From: Notospermus geniculatus
Taxonomy: Eukaryota > Nemertea > Pilidiophora > Heteronemertea > Lineidae
Assembly: GCA_002633025.1 (NCBI GenBank)
Contig: NMRB01000016.1
Location: 563,684-627,683 of the forward strand
Direction: 5' to 3'
DNA: 64,000 nt
Part shown: one piece after another, positions 22,182-37,100 of the stretch
Layout: each line of letters starts with the position of its first letter
Position numbering within the stretch: position 1 is the first letter of the stretch
Program-made: the position numbers and the translations under genes
The notes under the pieces: model-generated
Database searches by the model: none
What the model was told of the DNA's origin: nothing
What the model saw: the letters and a program-made list of their open reading frames with translations, nothing else

Positions 22182-25100
22182 TCATGTGGTTCCTTTCTGT
22201 TGGCCCTTCCTGAGCATGTGATTGTAAGTCCATGTATCACTTTCCAAATGGAAATACTGAAGCAAGAAAAGAGACAGACTTAACCCACTGAAGACTAAAG
22301 ATAATTTTCAGAAGTTTATTATGAAACTACGAAATTGTGTTTGGCCACTTACAAGAGCCAAGTGAACCCAAGCCGACACAATTCAACAGGGCACAGCTGA
22401 AGGCAACTGATCCGCCTCACAAAGGGCAAAAACAACATGATGCCTGATACTCAATAGTTCAGGTTCGCCGCAATCGCACCATGGCAAAGGGACATGACGA
22501 TGATGATTAAGAAAATGTCAAATGTAAGAGAAAAAGGAACATGAGAAAATGAACGAGAAGTACCTTTGTTGGGAATTGTGTATCTGTGTCTCTCCTGTAC
22601 CGTTCACCTTCTCTCTGCCGTTCTTCCAACTGAAAAGAGGGAAATTTCACAAAAACTTGGAGAACAGTCAGAAATATGAGGAGAGAATTTGTCCAGGACG
22701 AAACCACTGGCAGAGAACAATGAGTAAAAGGAGTGAGAAAAGTGACAATGTTGAAGGCACGACTTACGAATCTCTTGTGTTCTGTGGCAGTGTTGATATC
22801 ACCAACTCGTAAAGCATTCGTCACATGTTGCCAGAGTCGACGCGATTCCATGTTTTCCTGTTTTTCCACCGGTCGCACTCGCTTTCTTATTGTTGGCAGG
22901 GTTTGTGTATCAACAAGTTTGGTATCACCCTACAATCATGAAACAATAAATACACACACATGGATATACAATGGTCAGAAAAGTGATTTGTTTTAACAAT
23001 TTATTAATACTTTCCGAACAAGTTTCATTCACTTACATTTGAATATGAGAACTCCATGGCGCCATTCCATTCTCCCGTCACTCGACAGCAGATATTCTGC
23101 GTGGCAGAATTTCGAACCTCAGTAGTTATTCGGTGGAGCTTCCCGCCATAAAATGGCTGAAGAAGAAGCAAATGTCATCACATTAAACGACTGAAAAGGT
23201 CAGTGAAGTCACCCACATTTGATTTCAATACACAACTGGACAAAGTACCCAGAGGCAATCTCAATGTCTTACAGATATCATACTCTGTCATTCAAAACTG
23301 CCATATCAGGACTCAGGTGATTGGTAAAGTTCTGATAGTGTCAAATCCTCACCCTCGCAGGTAATTCAGACAGTAGTCCATTCAAAGACAGGCCAAGATT
23401 TTGAGATTCAATCAACATAACTCCCAGGCAAAAAAACTAGTTAAGAAGACAGGAGAAATTCCCTTCAGCAGACACTCTGACAGACTTTGAAGGAATCCTC
23501 TATGAGCAACACTTGAAGCCAACCCAGCCAATACTGCATGTCCCTCATCCTTCTTATCAGCCAAAGCACATTGATCACACTGCAGCCAAGCAACTACATG
23601 TACATGTACAGATGAGCCAACCAACTGGACTCTTTGATAGCAACCATCTCCAATAGAGGACACCTCTCTATTGAGGACCCTAAGTTCAATCCTAAATTGG
23701 CCATTCTTTTCAATTTGACCTCTATCATCCTGAAACAACTCAATTACGGAAAGCATTTGTCAGTCCCACATGTGTCGTTAATGGAGAAGTTGCACTGTAC
23801 GAACATGACAGAATCTTTGAATAGAAGATCTAGGGGAGCCATATACGGTAGATAAGGGACTGGATCTGAAACATCAGTGAGCCAAATCACTGAATGAAAA
23901 CTTGGATGTTCAGACCACTAAACCTGAACAAGAACTGATGGCTGAGCCATGCAAGCCGACTTTGACTAACAAGCCAAACCCGTACCACATCAAGAGCAGT
24001 GAGATGTCGATAAAAGCGACTTCATGCTTGCACCCTAATGATTTTACCTTGTGTCTGGCCAGTTCTACACGCCAAGAACTGCCAGGACCGTCAGAATGTA
24101 GGAAGCCAGATGAGCCCTTCAGAATACTCTATATGAGGAAGTAACAAACCAACAAACCAATCTTTCAGTGAGAACTGTACATGTATGCGAGATATTCCAC
24201 ACACAGGCAAGCCATTATAGCAAACTTTCAAATCTGTGAGACTTTGTCTTTTTCTCTGACAATCTGGCGTGAAGAAGTGAACAGTGCAGAAAACAACTCA
24301 TCAAGCTGTCACCTTTCTCATATATTTTCATTCAAACATCTTCAGCAAACACCAACTATTGAATTACAATATATTATTGCAATTTCATTGTCCAGAGTTA
24401 AGTTTGGATAACATTCACACAGTCACCTAGCAAAGAAAATTTTTACTTACCTTTGTGTGAAAGGTTACTGATGATGAGTAACCAGTTTTTGGACAGTTAA
24501 TTGATATTTTATCACCCAGTTCAACCCATGGTATGGTCAGGATTGATCTTGCATACGCACTTGGTAGTGTGAACACATAGTCTTCATTATGACGCAACAG
24601 AGACAATGTGACTGAAAAAAGAACAAGATCGACATACACCACCAAGATGACACGAGTTGCAATTTTCGACATTTTGCTGGTAATGGATTTCACCTTCAGG
24701 AAACGATAAAGAGAAGAAACATAAGTCAAAACTTGAGCTACAACTGCAACTCTCTCCAGACACTCACCTTTTCCTACCATAACGACACCTATACTCATCC
24801 CCATAAACTTTGACTTGGTCCAGATTGAGGCGTTCATACAAATCTCCTTCTCTGGGCATTCAAAATAGAATGCGGAAACTAAAAGAGACAATACTTCCAT
24901 ATTATCTGACCAAGTGTACCATGAATGAAATACCAGTAAACAGAATATATGATACAGTAAAAGACATCAGTTTTTCCATTGTGACACCATGCTGTACTTT
25001 AGAAATCTTTCCAAATGAAATATTGACTCACTCTATTACATGTATTAAAGGGACTCATACAAAAGTTACAGCATGCCGGGCATTAAAGTACTACCGTCTA

Positions 25101-28100
25101 ACGACAGGTGGCAGCAGGCATTTTTCCCAAGAAATATTTCCACCGACTTTTTCAGTTCTAGAATCAACTACTAGATGGCGCATGCCATGAATGCGAAATC
25201 AAGCGGTCTAAAAATAGACCGTAGTCGTTATCTATTACCTGGACAGTGTTATACTGGCACTTTTTGCACGAGTCCCTTTAAGGATATTGAGCGAATAAAT
25301 GTACAACGGGAGGAAATAGAGTGCCAGTGGAAAACCTGCACTGTCAAAGATAGTTGCCCCCTCTATCACATGAAAACGGGTGTGGCTGCAGATCTAATGA
25401 ACCTGGAATCTCAGGGATGACAGGCACCAATATTCCCCAGACCTTCAAACGGAACCAGTCCAAGACGTCTGTCCCGTTCATCAAATCGACAGCATTCAAG
25501 CCAAAGGTACTACTCACCGGGAGGATGATGAGAGACCTGCTCAGCACAGTATGACAATCTGATTGGTCCATCTGACGTCTTGACATCACCGTTCATCCCT
25601 CGACTAGCTTCACTCACATTTTCCTTGCCGACGTCCCATGAGCAATGGAAATGCTCACCAATGATTGGATTGTATGGCTTCTTGGCAACAGATCCCTGAA
25701 GGAGAGGAAAACGACAATTACAATAAGTTACAATCCATCGGACCCATCTTAACCCGTTCACGGCCAAGGTCAAATTTGTCGAAAATATTCTTGAACTGCA
25801 CCGGCAACCTCTCACATGGGTATTCACTGGAATGCTCTCAGTGAGTACTTTCCAATGAATATGGGATACCTGAATGTGACTGGGCATCTGTGAGATTGCA
25901 GGAATTGGCAGTTTTATCAGTTGTAATGAAATTGCACAGGCACTGAAAGGGTTAAAGATGCACAGCTGATAACAAAATTTCTGTTTTCAATTTCTCAGCC
26001 CACAACTACCAGCCCAAGTTTTGCACATGCGACATCTGAAACTTTCTTTCACAAAACTAGTGCATTGGTATCAGAACATTGTTCATCAAAATTTATCCAG
26101 GTGCACATGGAAATGTGAATAGGGGATATGGCAAAAATAGAAAGTAGTACCAAGGGTGACCCAAAAACTGTGTAAAAAGAGAAAATACGGCCAATTTTAG
26201 TTTTCACTTCACGTGCCAAACAAAAATATCTTCATGGTAACCAAAAGATTGATTGATCGCAAATGAAATCACTAACTGAAAGTGCATGAAGCTGAAAATT
26301 GATTTAGAAACCTGAACAAGTCACTGAATGTAGCAGCTCATGCCCTGGGGACAAAACTGTCAACAGTGACATGTAGGGCACAACCCCAAAATCAGAAGTT
26401 TCCGCAGAAAAACCCCAAACGATTTCAAGCATTCAGATAATCATCATGAATTTCCACACAGGTTTCCTCCTACACAAGGATCTAAACTGAGAACAAAGCA
26501 TAGCTTACACTACAAAACAGAAAGTCAATTTGAAAAACTTTGCAGGAATTCAAAAGGAAAAAGACCTAAGTTTCTAAGACTGAAAAAAAAATTAGAAGGA
26601 GAAACCTAGAAACCAAGTTTACCTTTGAAGTACCATCCTATTTATAGCCATAGATTTCAAGGAAAAAGTACGCAATATCAGACAAACGGTCCATTTTCTA
26701 TTTACAGTGTTTTCATGAAAACAAATTCAAGTCATTCGTGAGTTTGTTCATGGTGACGGGACATGATAAGAGTTGTACAAACAAATCAAGTGCATGAAGT
26801 ACAAAGAGCACACAGATGATGGGTTTTCCACAGCTCGGGACTTGTTGAACTTTCATGATTCCAAGTTTGAATCACGGAATCATGCATTTTGCAAGGAATA
26901 CCTGATAGATGTGCAGTTTGTCATTTTCTATAATTCATCAACATTCACACGAAAAAACCCAGTGTGATAAGAGCAAGAAATCCCAAGCACTAAGAAGAGT
27001 CGAAGTGTAAGATTCTACTCTATGAGACATAGACTACATCTACCAGTTATGATTGATAAGAGGTGCCACTGACCTTTCTACCCGCATGAAAAGAAGTTAG
27101 GTACCACTCTACCACGGCCAGCATCCGGGATTCAGCATCGGGTCGATCTGGTATCCTGCAGGAGAAAGGGGCAAAAAACATCATTCCTTTAGCCAGTTAA
27201 AGACCGACCTCGAAGCAGCACCAAACTCCGGGTGGAAGGCAATTAACTTGGGCCAGCCCACAATAGACTACATGCAGTTGGTCTGAGCAATGGTGTCCTG
27301 AAACTAATTAGGCCTGACAAGTAAAGTGTGATGAGTGTTTACAGTCTCAAGTGGCTATGTGGTATCATGTCAGGGTGAATTACTGCATGGTCGTTGAATT
27401 CCCCCCTGCTATTTTATTTCCAGGAAATTTTCTGCAGTTCTGACAAAGATATTGTGATATTTGTGTTCATGACCGTTGGAGCTCTGTAATGCACTACAAG
27501 TGGGTCAGTAATGCATCAGTGACAGGTGATGTGCCTTTTATACCCGAGGTCGGTCTTTAAACATGGCCCATCTATTACTGATGGACAGAAAAGCACTTTT
27601 CTTCAGAAATCAGTAACCCTATGGCTACATGTATCAGAAGAGGGGCAAAGGAACACTGGTACTCATCACTTCCAAGGTTTTAGCCTTGTTATCTGGTTGG
27701 ACCAACTTCAACCAGTGTAAGGTAGAGGATGCATTGCAACTTCCTTGAACAATGCAGACAGGGAGCTCTGGTTTCCTCCTGCATTTTCCTCCTGGTAAAT
27801 TCCTCAACACTGTCTAGGCAACTACTGGGTTGAGTTGTGTTGCAAACTAACACATAAAAGACAACACTTCTACAGCTGTCTCAGGGTAAATACCAAGTGT
27901 TTCTGGAAACAGCAGCATTATTGAGTCAAAACCAGTTTCACGTCCCCTACATATCAGCAATCACATTTACAACATCACATCAAACAGACACCATCAACAC
28001 CGAACAACAGAGCATCATGCAGAGCAATTGAAACTAAGAGATACAGTTGGAGAGAGAGGATCTCTGGGTGCAGAGGAAAATTAACACACTGAAACATGGC

Positions 28101-31100
28101 AGTGACTTGATGAGAACTTATTGATTCGAAGTGCCCAATACAGCGTTATTGGCTCTACAAACAATATCAGGCGAAAAAATTAACAGCAGGAGGAAACTGG
28201 AGTGCCAAGAGAAAACCTGCATCGTCAGAGAGAGTTGCCCTCTCTATCAAGATCTTGGAGGAATTAAGTATAATTCCTCCAAGATCAAGATCAAGTATCA
28301 TGAAAAACGGGTCCAACTGAGCTTCAGCAGTGACTGGCACCTTAATATTATAGACTCCTCAATACTTTCTTGCGTTCTCACTGTCACGACCGAGCGACAG
28401 GTTGCAAAACAAACGCAATAACACACTTAGTCTCTTTTAGTGACATCGTGAAATACCGGTACATGTTCAAAGCTCAACTCCAATCTCTGCATAACTGACA
28501 GAGCAAAAACATGGCAGAAGCCCCTGCCTTCCTTTCTAGGCCTAAGCCTAACAAGTTATGAATATGAAGGACAGACGATGTTGGGACGGGGAACAAATAC
28601 TCTGGCTGCAGCTACCATTCCTTAAGGAAGTAACCATAAAGTGCTTACTTTAGAAACAAATCTGGATGAGCCATACAATCTGCAAACATTTCTAGAAGTG
28701 AGCGTTTTTCCAATATAAATGTGGGTAAGACAACCTGAAACAGGAAAAAGAATAACAATGAATGATGATATTACTATTTTGTTGTACATGTAGCTTGGCC
28801 AAAAAAAGTTATTGTGTTTTTCATATATTGCAGTACGTTTCTTCAAGAAGCTGGTTTATAGATCATCCTGCTGCACATGAGTTTCCTCATAAGAGTTAGT
28901 GCTCGATGGGCAATTCACCATTGTTGGTTTCCTCACGGCTCATGCTGAGGCCAATGACACAAACGACTACCCAGTTTTCTATTGGTTGAGATGGCTATGA
29001 TAAAGAGCCCACTTGAGCAAGAAAACTATCATGTGGAGCGCCACCTTTATTCCTTTTGATTCACTGAACTCCCTACACTTCGGGCACCTCTGAATCTCAG
29101 CAATTTACTTGACCCTTTGCAGTCAGGAAATCTCTTCATTAAGGACAGAATTTTGTATCTTATGAAAGAATAATCACCTTTGTTAAGTCCATGCCCAGCT
29201 TTAGCTGTGACAGGAGATGTAGGATAATGCTCTTGTGTTCCTCGACACCCCCGAGGTCTGTGTCGGTGTACTCGGACGGGTCCTCCACCTCTTCCTCATG
29301 ATTTACTTTGACTGAATGACAAGAATAGAATATAATGGCTGTCAAGATGACCTTGGGTTGAAGTTTGACTCATTCTTGCAGTGGCTCCAAATGGAAATAC
29401 CATGAGAAAAACACTCCCTGAACTTTGGGTACAGAAAAAAGCTGGTTTAAAGTGATCAGGTGTAACACAGTGCTTGGACATTCAGAGATAAAAACACATG
29501 AAGTGAACAGCCTGGCAAAACAAGGGAGGGACTGATGGCTTGATATACTTTGAGGCCATTTCACAGCAATGTGCCGAGACATGGCCCCAAGACAACAAGT
29601 AAAGCAACTGAAGTGAAAAACAGTCATATAAAAAATCTGAAGAGAGACTGCATCACAATGAGAACATTTATGAAATAGTGACCATGTCGTTTTCAATTTC
29701 ACATTTCTGAAAAACTTTGGATGAAATTCAGCACAGTTTCACGGCTGAGAATACAGTGGCAAACTGAACAGCCAAGGTTTCCGTTAATCCACCATGTTCA
29801 CTTATGACATAAACGCAGATCTACCATAAAACACCTACCAATTCTGCCATCCATAGTAAAAGGCAGTATCACTACTTAGTGATAAGTGGGAGCACGGTAC
29901 ATACATTGAAGTCATAGCAACAATGTAAAGATAGTGTGCTTGGTTGTACTTGAAAGAGCTATTACTGTAATTGCTCATTCTCCCACTGATCACCAGTGCA
30001 GATACTCTCTTTTACCATTGGATTGGAGGGCAGCATTGTCAAATGAATTGCTCAGCTTACCTGGTTCTGCCTTCATGTCCATGCTTGTCACACTGCTACC
30101 GATGGACGACATTGAACCGGTGTGACTAGTTCGACGTAGGTGATTGATAGGCGGTGATGGGCGATTGGGTGGTTTGGGTTTGATCCATTCAATAGTGGCC
30201 CCGGACGGTAATCCAACTGGGGCTTGTGTAGCTACAGCCTGCAGGAAATTGAAATAATGCTATTTATGTACAGGTGTTCTATAACTCTGTATCCAACCCT
30301 ATTTGAGTGCTCTGAGGTCTCAGTTCTCACTGTGGAAGTTCTTTCGCTGATGCTTAAATGATTTAACAGAAACAGAATTCACAATGGAAGCCGGAAGATT
30401 GTTCCATATGAGGGGGGTCTCAACAGAGAATGCCAGTGGAGTATTTAATAAAGAACTCAGCTCAAAGATCTTTTTGTCTTAAGGAATGAATTCACCAGTT
30501 TGTCAAGCCTCGTCTAACCTCCATGAGTGGAATCCTGTGGTTGATATATCCAATACGGTACATGTATTGAAGCGGGGGCCAATAACATAACCAATACGTA
30601 CTTGCTGCTGTTGTAATATTGAAAGGCAATCTTCGAGACATGTCATTGTTGCCTGAGAGGTGGCCTTGAGCAGCAAGATCTCCTTATCTAAGGAGTTCAG
30701 AAATTGCCCCTGTGTTGGAAGTTCCTGAAATACAGAATGGGTACAGATCAGATCTGTTCTTTATATATTATGCATTCAACAAACTCAAAGATGAGTTCCA
30801 CTGGTCCATATAATACAGTCTTCTATATGGTAACTACTTCATCAGGTTGTTCCAAAACAAAAAAGACACAGCTCCACCAGAACATGCTTTGTCAGTTTGG
30901 TTTCTTGCAAGTATCTCCGATTTTTCCCATTGTATGTGTCTCCGATAGTATGTAAGGCAGATATTAGTACTTGTCATTTTATTGATTTTGTTCTTAGACA
31001 CAGTTTTCCCATTACATACTTGGCTGGATCTACACCACATCTAAGGAAAGAAGTGCTTCAGGCATATAATTTGTCTACTCACTTCAATTTTCTGTACAAG

Positions 31101-34100
31101 TTGGTAACTTTGTTCACTGACTTGTGACAAGATATCCTTCACATTCCTAAACGAATCCTGAGAGCCTGGTACCAATGATTTATGTTGTGACCTGCAGCAA
31201 TAAATCTCCAGTTAATGTACCATCAAACCGCCATGAAACCACTGCCACCTTTCGAATAAGCTCCAAAATCAATAAAGCGGAAGAAAATCTAAATCCAACT
31301 TCCATACCCTTTGGAAAATTCTCAGGGATATCAACTTTCACTGAGAAGTCTTCAAAGTAAGCAGTAAAATCTCCATAATTTTGCTCCGATTTCATGACCG
31401 TCACCGCAGCTTTTTCAGCAAACACCATACCACAAATGTGGTATTTTTTCCATATTATAAGAAGAAACTTTACCGGTACTTTCTGCAGTCTGATATAAAG
31501 GTGCATCTCTGCCTTAAGCATGGCGCACACGAGCGATTTTTTGAGCGATTTTCTAGGCGACTAGCCTTGCGACTACAGGAGCGACTGAACATATTTTTAG
31601 TTTTTTTAGTTTTTTTTTACTCGTTTGCGACAAATGCTTCACTGGGAGATCAGTGATGTCGCGGATGACATAACTGATCGACCTCAAAGGTAATTATCGC
31701 ATGCGACCTAGTAGTCGCATCGGTAGTCGCCCCCATTTTAGTCGCTCGTGTGCGCCATGCCTTAGAGATTTCTCACACACGAGTTGACTCTCATTGGGTA
31801 ATTCACCATTATTGGTTTCCTGATGACACATGCCTTGAGAGGTGACAGAAATGACTGCCCATAGTTTTCTATGGTTGAGTTGCCCATAGAGAGTCAACCA
31901 ACTTGCACAAGAAAACTCTCATATAGAGAAGCATCTAAAGAGTGATCAAGTTTCCTACAAATGTTTGTCAACATATTCTACTTATCTGGAACATGGTATT
32001 GAAAAATCTCTACTTCGAATATTTGTATGGACAGATGCACTGCCCTATGATTGCAGTTGGGAGTCTGTTCTGCCATGAAGCATTTTGCCCAATTAGGTAA
32101 TGGAGTCTCATTAATAGGCAATGTGAAAGGCTATTACTGAAAGGTAATTGTTGGTTAGGTAAACACACTCGTGACTAGCTAGTTTTATGTTGAAGTTGTT
32201 CAACATTAAATGTTGACAACAATGCCTTATTTTTGTTGTATCATCAACAGTAAGTTGACTAAAACCATGGGAAAGACAGGGGAAAAATTGAAAATGATAC
32301 ATACTTTAGTTCAATAAATATCTAACCACCAATATAAGTTTCATCTTACATGAATACAGCTTAAATTCTGCATAGCAGGAGGTTGACAGACATTCACATT
32401 CATCATTTTTTAGGGGTGAGGCAGATCACTACAAGTGCATCATCAGAACTTTCACACATTCCTTTCAACTGACACTTGAACAATCTCACATATCAACCAA
32501 AAATTCAAAATCACTACAGCACAAAGGTCTGAAATCTAGTGGCATTTTTGCTGTGAGGTACGCTTTCCGATATTTCAGGAGCTGTACCGAATCGGATAAA
32601 AAAGTTAGCACTAAAGCTTTAGGAAGAACGTATCAAACCTTTCCTCTGGCTCATCAGAAGCCACTGGCCTGTAAATGAGAATAAGGTGTATATGTGGGAA
32701 AAGGGGTTTAGTCCATTATTGGTTCAGACAGAGGAATGGCATGACAAGAAGGAGGCCACAGATGATTTTGGTATCACACGACAGAAGAAAAGTAGTTCAA
32801 GCAGTTCAGAGGAAAAGTCGTAATCATAAGTCAGGGCCATAGCTAGCGTAGGGTGGGGTGGAGGAATCAAATCCTTCCTGTAGACAAGTGAGTGGATTAA
32901 AACAGGAATAATCGGCATATTGGTTAAACTACCTATGGTATACCTAGTGTAACCAATATGGTAGAATTTTCTAGCACGGCAGCGTAAGAAATACATGTTT
33001 TTCATACAGATTTTGGCCACAAAAAGCAGAGAGGTGTTTTGCCCCACCCCCCAGACCAAAAAGCTAGCATCAGGCCCTAGGTATTCCAGATCTCCCTCTA
33101 ACTTCAGAAAATGGTTTGATTAAGAAAACCAACTGCTGTTACGCAACCAATAATGGGAAGTATCAAGGTGTAAGTAACTCTTGGATAGGGACACATCGGA
33201 TGAAAGACTCACCTTGTTAGGATAGTCGGAATGAAATCAGTCGGTCTTGTTGCACGGAGAGCATGGTTGTCGTAGGCATGACTGTTTGGTTTGGAATCAG
33301 TTTTCAGAATGGGAGGCAGATTCTGAAATGAAAATGAGAAATTATCTTGATATACTGCAGCAGACAAAGTGGCTTGTCCCCTTTGCGATACAATCATCTT
33401 GTAGTTCCTGGCCAGTACAAACCAGCCCCCCCCCCCTCCATATCACAATGGTCCCAAACCCTCCGCTTGCATGGATTGCATCCATTGATCAGAGGCAGTG
33501 TAGCAGAAAATATATAAGATTTACTGCAGAACACAGTGTTCAGCTCTTTTTATATGTTAGCAATGAAGTTCCTGAATATCTGGCCAAAAACTGGGTAGGC
33601 CACACCGACACGACTGAAACAAATCGCAATGCAACTTCCCAACAAACAACTCAAAGGGTGCACCAGCCCATTAAATATTCCTAATGATAACACCATAGCT
33701 CAACTATTGGTCTTTGGGGAATGAAGGCAACTCAATGCAGGAGTAATTTAGCATAACTGTTCACAGACCAGCACGATGTTTATTGATTTTCTCTCGGTGT
33801 CTCGCATTAGTTTCCGACCACCGGAACACGCGTGTAGAGACCGCGTTTGAACAAAGCTCAGCAGATCGAGAGATGTTGATACCCAAGATTGAATTAGGGT
33901 TGATTTCTCATGGGGAAACGAATGCAGAAAACGATACATCAATATCGTGGAGCCATGTAAACCTCATTCATCCTGAAAATTGGTATCCGGTTTTACAAGG
34001 CTAACACAAGTGAGAAATGTGTTGAAATTCTTTCTTGCTTATCTAGATAATTCTGTAAAGCTTGGTTCAATGTGAATGAAAATTGTCTCGGATATTGAGT

Positions 34101-37100
34101 CTGATATGAAGTCAACGTCGCAGTTTTGCCTTCAGCCAGATATGTCTTGTGCTTCACAGTGTCGTAGTCCTCCATGCAGTGCATTGCCACCAGGATGCCA
34201 AGGACGTCAAGTCATATAAATCAAATATAAATGATTATTTATAACATATTATATGTGACCCTCCAGCACAAAACCAGTCGGAAGTTGCACGGAAAATGAG
34301 CCAAAACATACTGAGATGACACCAGGAAACCAGGAAAGAAAAGGAATCACTCAGACTTCACAACAGACAATAATTTGATCCCAACATACCAACCTCAGAG
34401 CGACTTCTGACTGGTTTTGTAATGGAGGGTCACATATGCATATCATTTGATGTACATATAGCAAGGTAAAGTTTGAACTCACCAATGATATGGTGTCTGT
34501 ATGGAACTCGGCAGTAGCTCGTAAACGGTTAACCCAGTGTTGTCTCTCTCTTGCATCAGCAGCTATTGGAGAAAAACTCACTTAATCAGTGATTATTATT
34601 CCGAAGTTGGTAACACTGGTGGCTCTTAACTTCTGAGTTCGACTCCCACTCAGACCATTTTTCACATGACGGAGGTAGCAACTCACGTTGATGGTGCAGT
34701 TTCCTCCTGCTTTACATGAAATCACCCAACCAATAGAATATTATCAACAGAGTTGATAATGTCATATTTGGCAGCAAGTTCACGATTCACCAAAATGATT
34801 TCTACAAAGTTCCTTTCTGTCAATGCTCAGAAAGACAGAGGTGGATCAACCGGAAATGAATATCGTGCAAGAAGACTGACTCCCTTCCCTTTCCTACCTA
34901 GCACACACGAGGCCACTTCACTCACAGTTTGGTGGTACTCTCTATGTTCTGATTAATGAACCACTTGGAGGGGAAGACTAAGCTTCATAAATGGCATTAT
35001 TATTACATGTATTTATAGCGGACATTTAATTTCCCCTCATATTAAGTTACAAACGGGCAACCGCTTCATGATCAATTTTGATTTACCTACATGACATGAC
35101 ATGAGTTTAACAAATGGAATTGCAGCGTGGATGGGACAGTGAGAAATACACTGTCATTTCAAAGGGATCTATTCTCTCATGAAGAAAACTACAGAACATC
35201 ACAGCGTTAGCTAATGAACAAGAGGTGATAATGGTCCCAAAGACACATGATACCACCATAAGAGTATCGCCATGAGAGTAGCGCACAAGTACCTGTCGTC
35301 CTGATGAGATTCGCATAGTAAACCACNAGTATTCCAGCATACCCGAGGTGGGATCGAGGACGAACCACCGGGTTTGCCATCCTTTCATAACATTTGTATA
35401 CTTGTAGAGTTGACCCTCCAGGTGTTGCCTGCAATGAAAAATTCCAACCAAATCTTACTCTCAGAAAATACCAAATCAAAAGACAGAACCCTCCTATTCG
35501 GGACATCCTGTAGTGTCGGAATGACACCGAAGCAGCATTCTCCATTACATAAATGAACTTTTAACATGCCACAGATACAAAGCGCTGCTATGTAACTGTC
35601 ATGACTGTACATTGCACACTATGAAATGCACATATTAGCAATGAAATGTACATGATAGCCTCTGTATATATTTTTCATTCATTACTGCTACCCATAGCTT
35701 AGCAATTTTTATCGACAAAATGTAACGAAGCTGTGGGGGATTGTTTAATCTGGTTGTGTATAGAAATGGGTCGATATATCACCACGAGAGACATAATTGT
35801 GTAGAGTCAGAACATGGACTCTTTCCGGATATGTCATTTAGGCTGTGAATAGATGTTTAAGAAAGATATGAACAATGGGTGAATAGCATCAATGCAACAG
35901 AAATCATTTACAGAACATGTTTTCTGGAATGACAAGGGAACATGGACCTTGTTTTGAGATCCATCATATTCAGTGTCAGAAAACTTATTTAGACTGCCAT
36001 GTGTTCCAAATCCAACCAACAAATTGTGGAAGTATTATCATGAGGTTTATTACAGTCCAATGGAACTGCTCAAAATACATGCCACTGGGAATGACACACA
36101 TCACATGCCAATTCTTTATTGTGTAGCGGTAGTGTCTTCATCAGAGGTCCATCAAAATGAATAGAATGGTAGACCCCTTTTGACCGAACTTTGGTGTCCA
36201 TATCAAAAGAGAAATGTCTTCCTGGCAGGATCTGGAATAAGGAGATTCTACTGTCTTTTTCTTCTCACACGAGGAAAAACTTTAAGCCTTACAATTCACC
36301 AGCAGTAATACGGTACATCCTTTGAGTATTATATCATGGGCGACAGCCTACACAACAGACAAGAGTATTGCTGATCGGATTAAGTGAATCTGGACATTGA
36401 TTTTTGCCACAGCTGGCAGCAACCAACCGCCTATCTTGTTTACAGCAGATAATGTCGTGGCTGTCCTAGTAGACTGGTACCGTACATAAAAGAAATGGCA
36501 AATGGGAGGAACACTGTTGTGAAAACAAGCCTTCATGGAAGGCAAATTCCTAAGAAGCCATCCTGAGGTAACCAGTGGTTCTTTATCCTCTTTCACCGCA
36601 TGTTGCCATGAGTAAGGGAGGGAGCCCTAAGAACCTCAGATATTTTCAGGAGGAGCCCTCTTTCACTGCATGTTGCGATGAGTACGGGAGGGAGCGCTAA
36701 GAACCTCAGATATTCTCAGGAGGAGCGAGCAGAGCATGAGTCCCAGATGAAGCAAAACTATGATACAAACCTGAACAAATCCACACTGACTGAATCACCC
36801 AACAAAGATCTTGAAGTCAAAGACACTGTCACTAGATCATCAAGGTACGAAGTTGCTAGCCTTCATCTTATCATTTACATGTATAAGGATCCCTTTGTTT
36901 TTTAGTGACAGACACAGAGGCAATAATTCAACAGGTTGTTCCTTAATATTTTAAGTATATCTACAACAATAACATCCTTATGTGGTTGAAATTCAGTGTT
37001 CCATCATAATCATCATCAAAATCAAGATCCCAACCCGAATCGTCTGAAAATGCCAGATACACAGTCCCCACAGCTAAAAACAATTTAGACAGCGAGGGAA

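Noticed and set aside
22507-22878. A single long C-terminal ORP exon
   Set aside because: The frame runs through an intron. Splitting it at GTAAGT and AG gives EHKRF joined to LEERQRE, which fits the family, and a further exon at 22256-22182 supplies the stop.
31180-31530. Minus-strand frame next to an ORP exon ([18 protein letters not shown]..., also 37385-37651)
   Set aside because: It overlaps the exon 31083-31191 only in a different reading frame and lies in the intron. It matches no ORP residues. The 12-nt in-frame difference between copies is noted but not enough.
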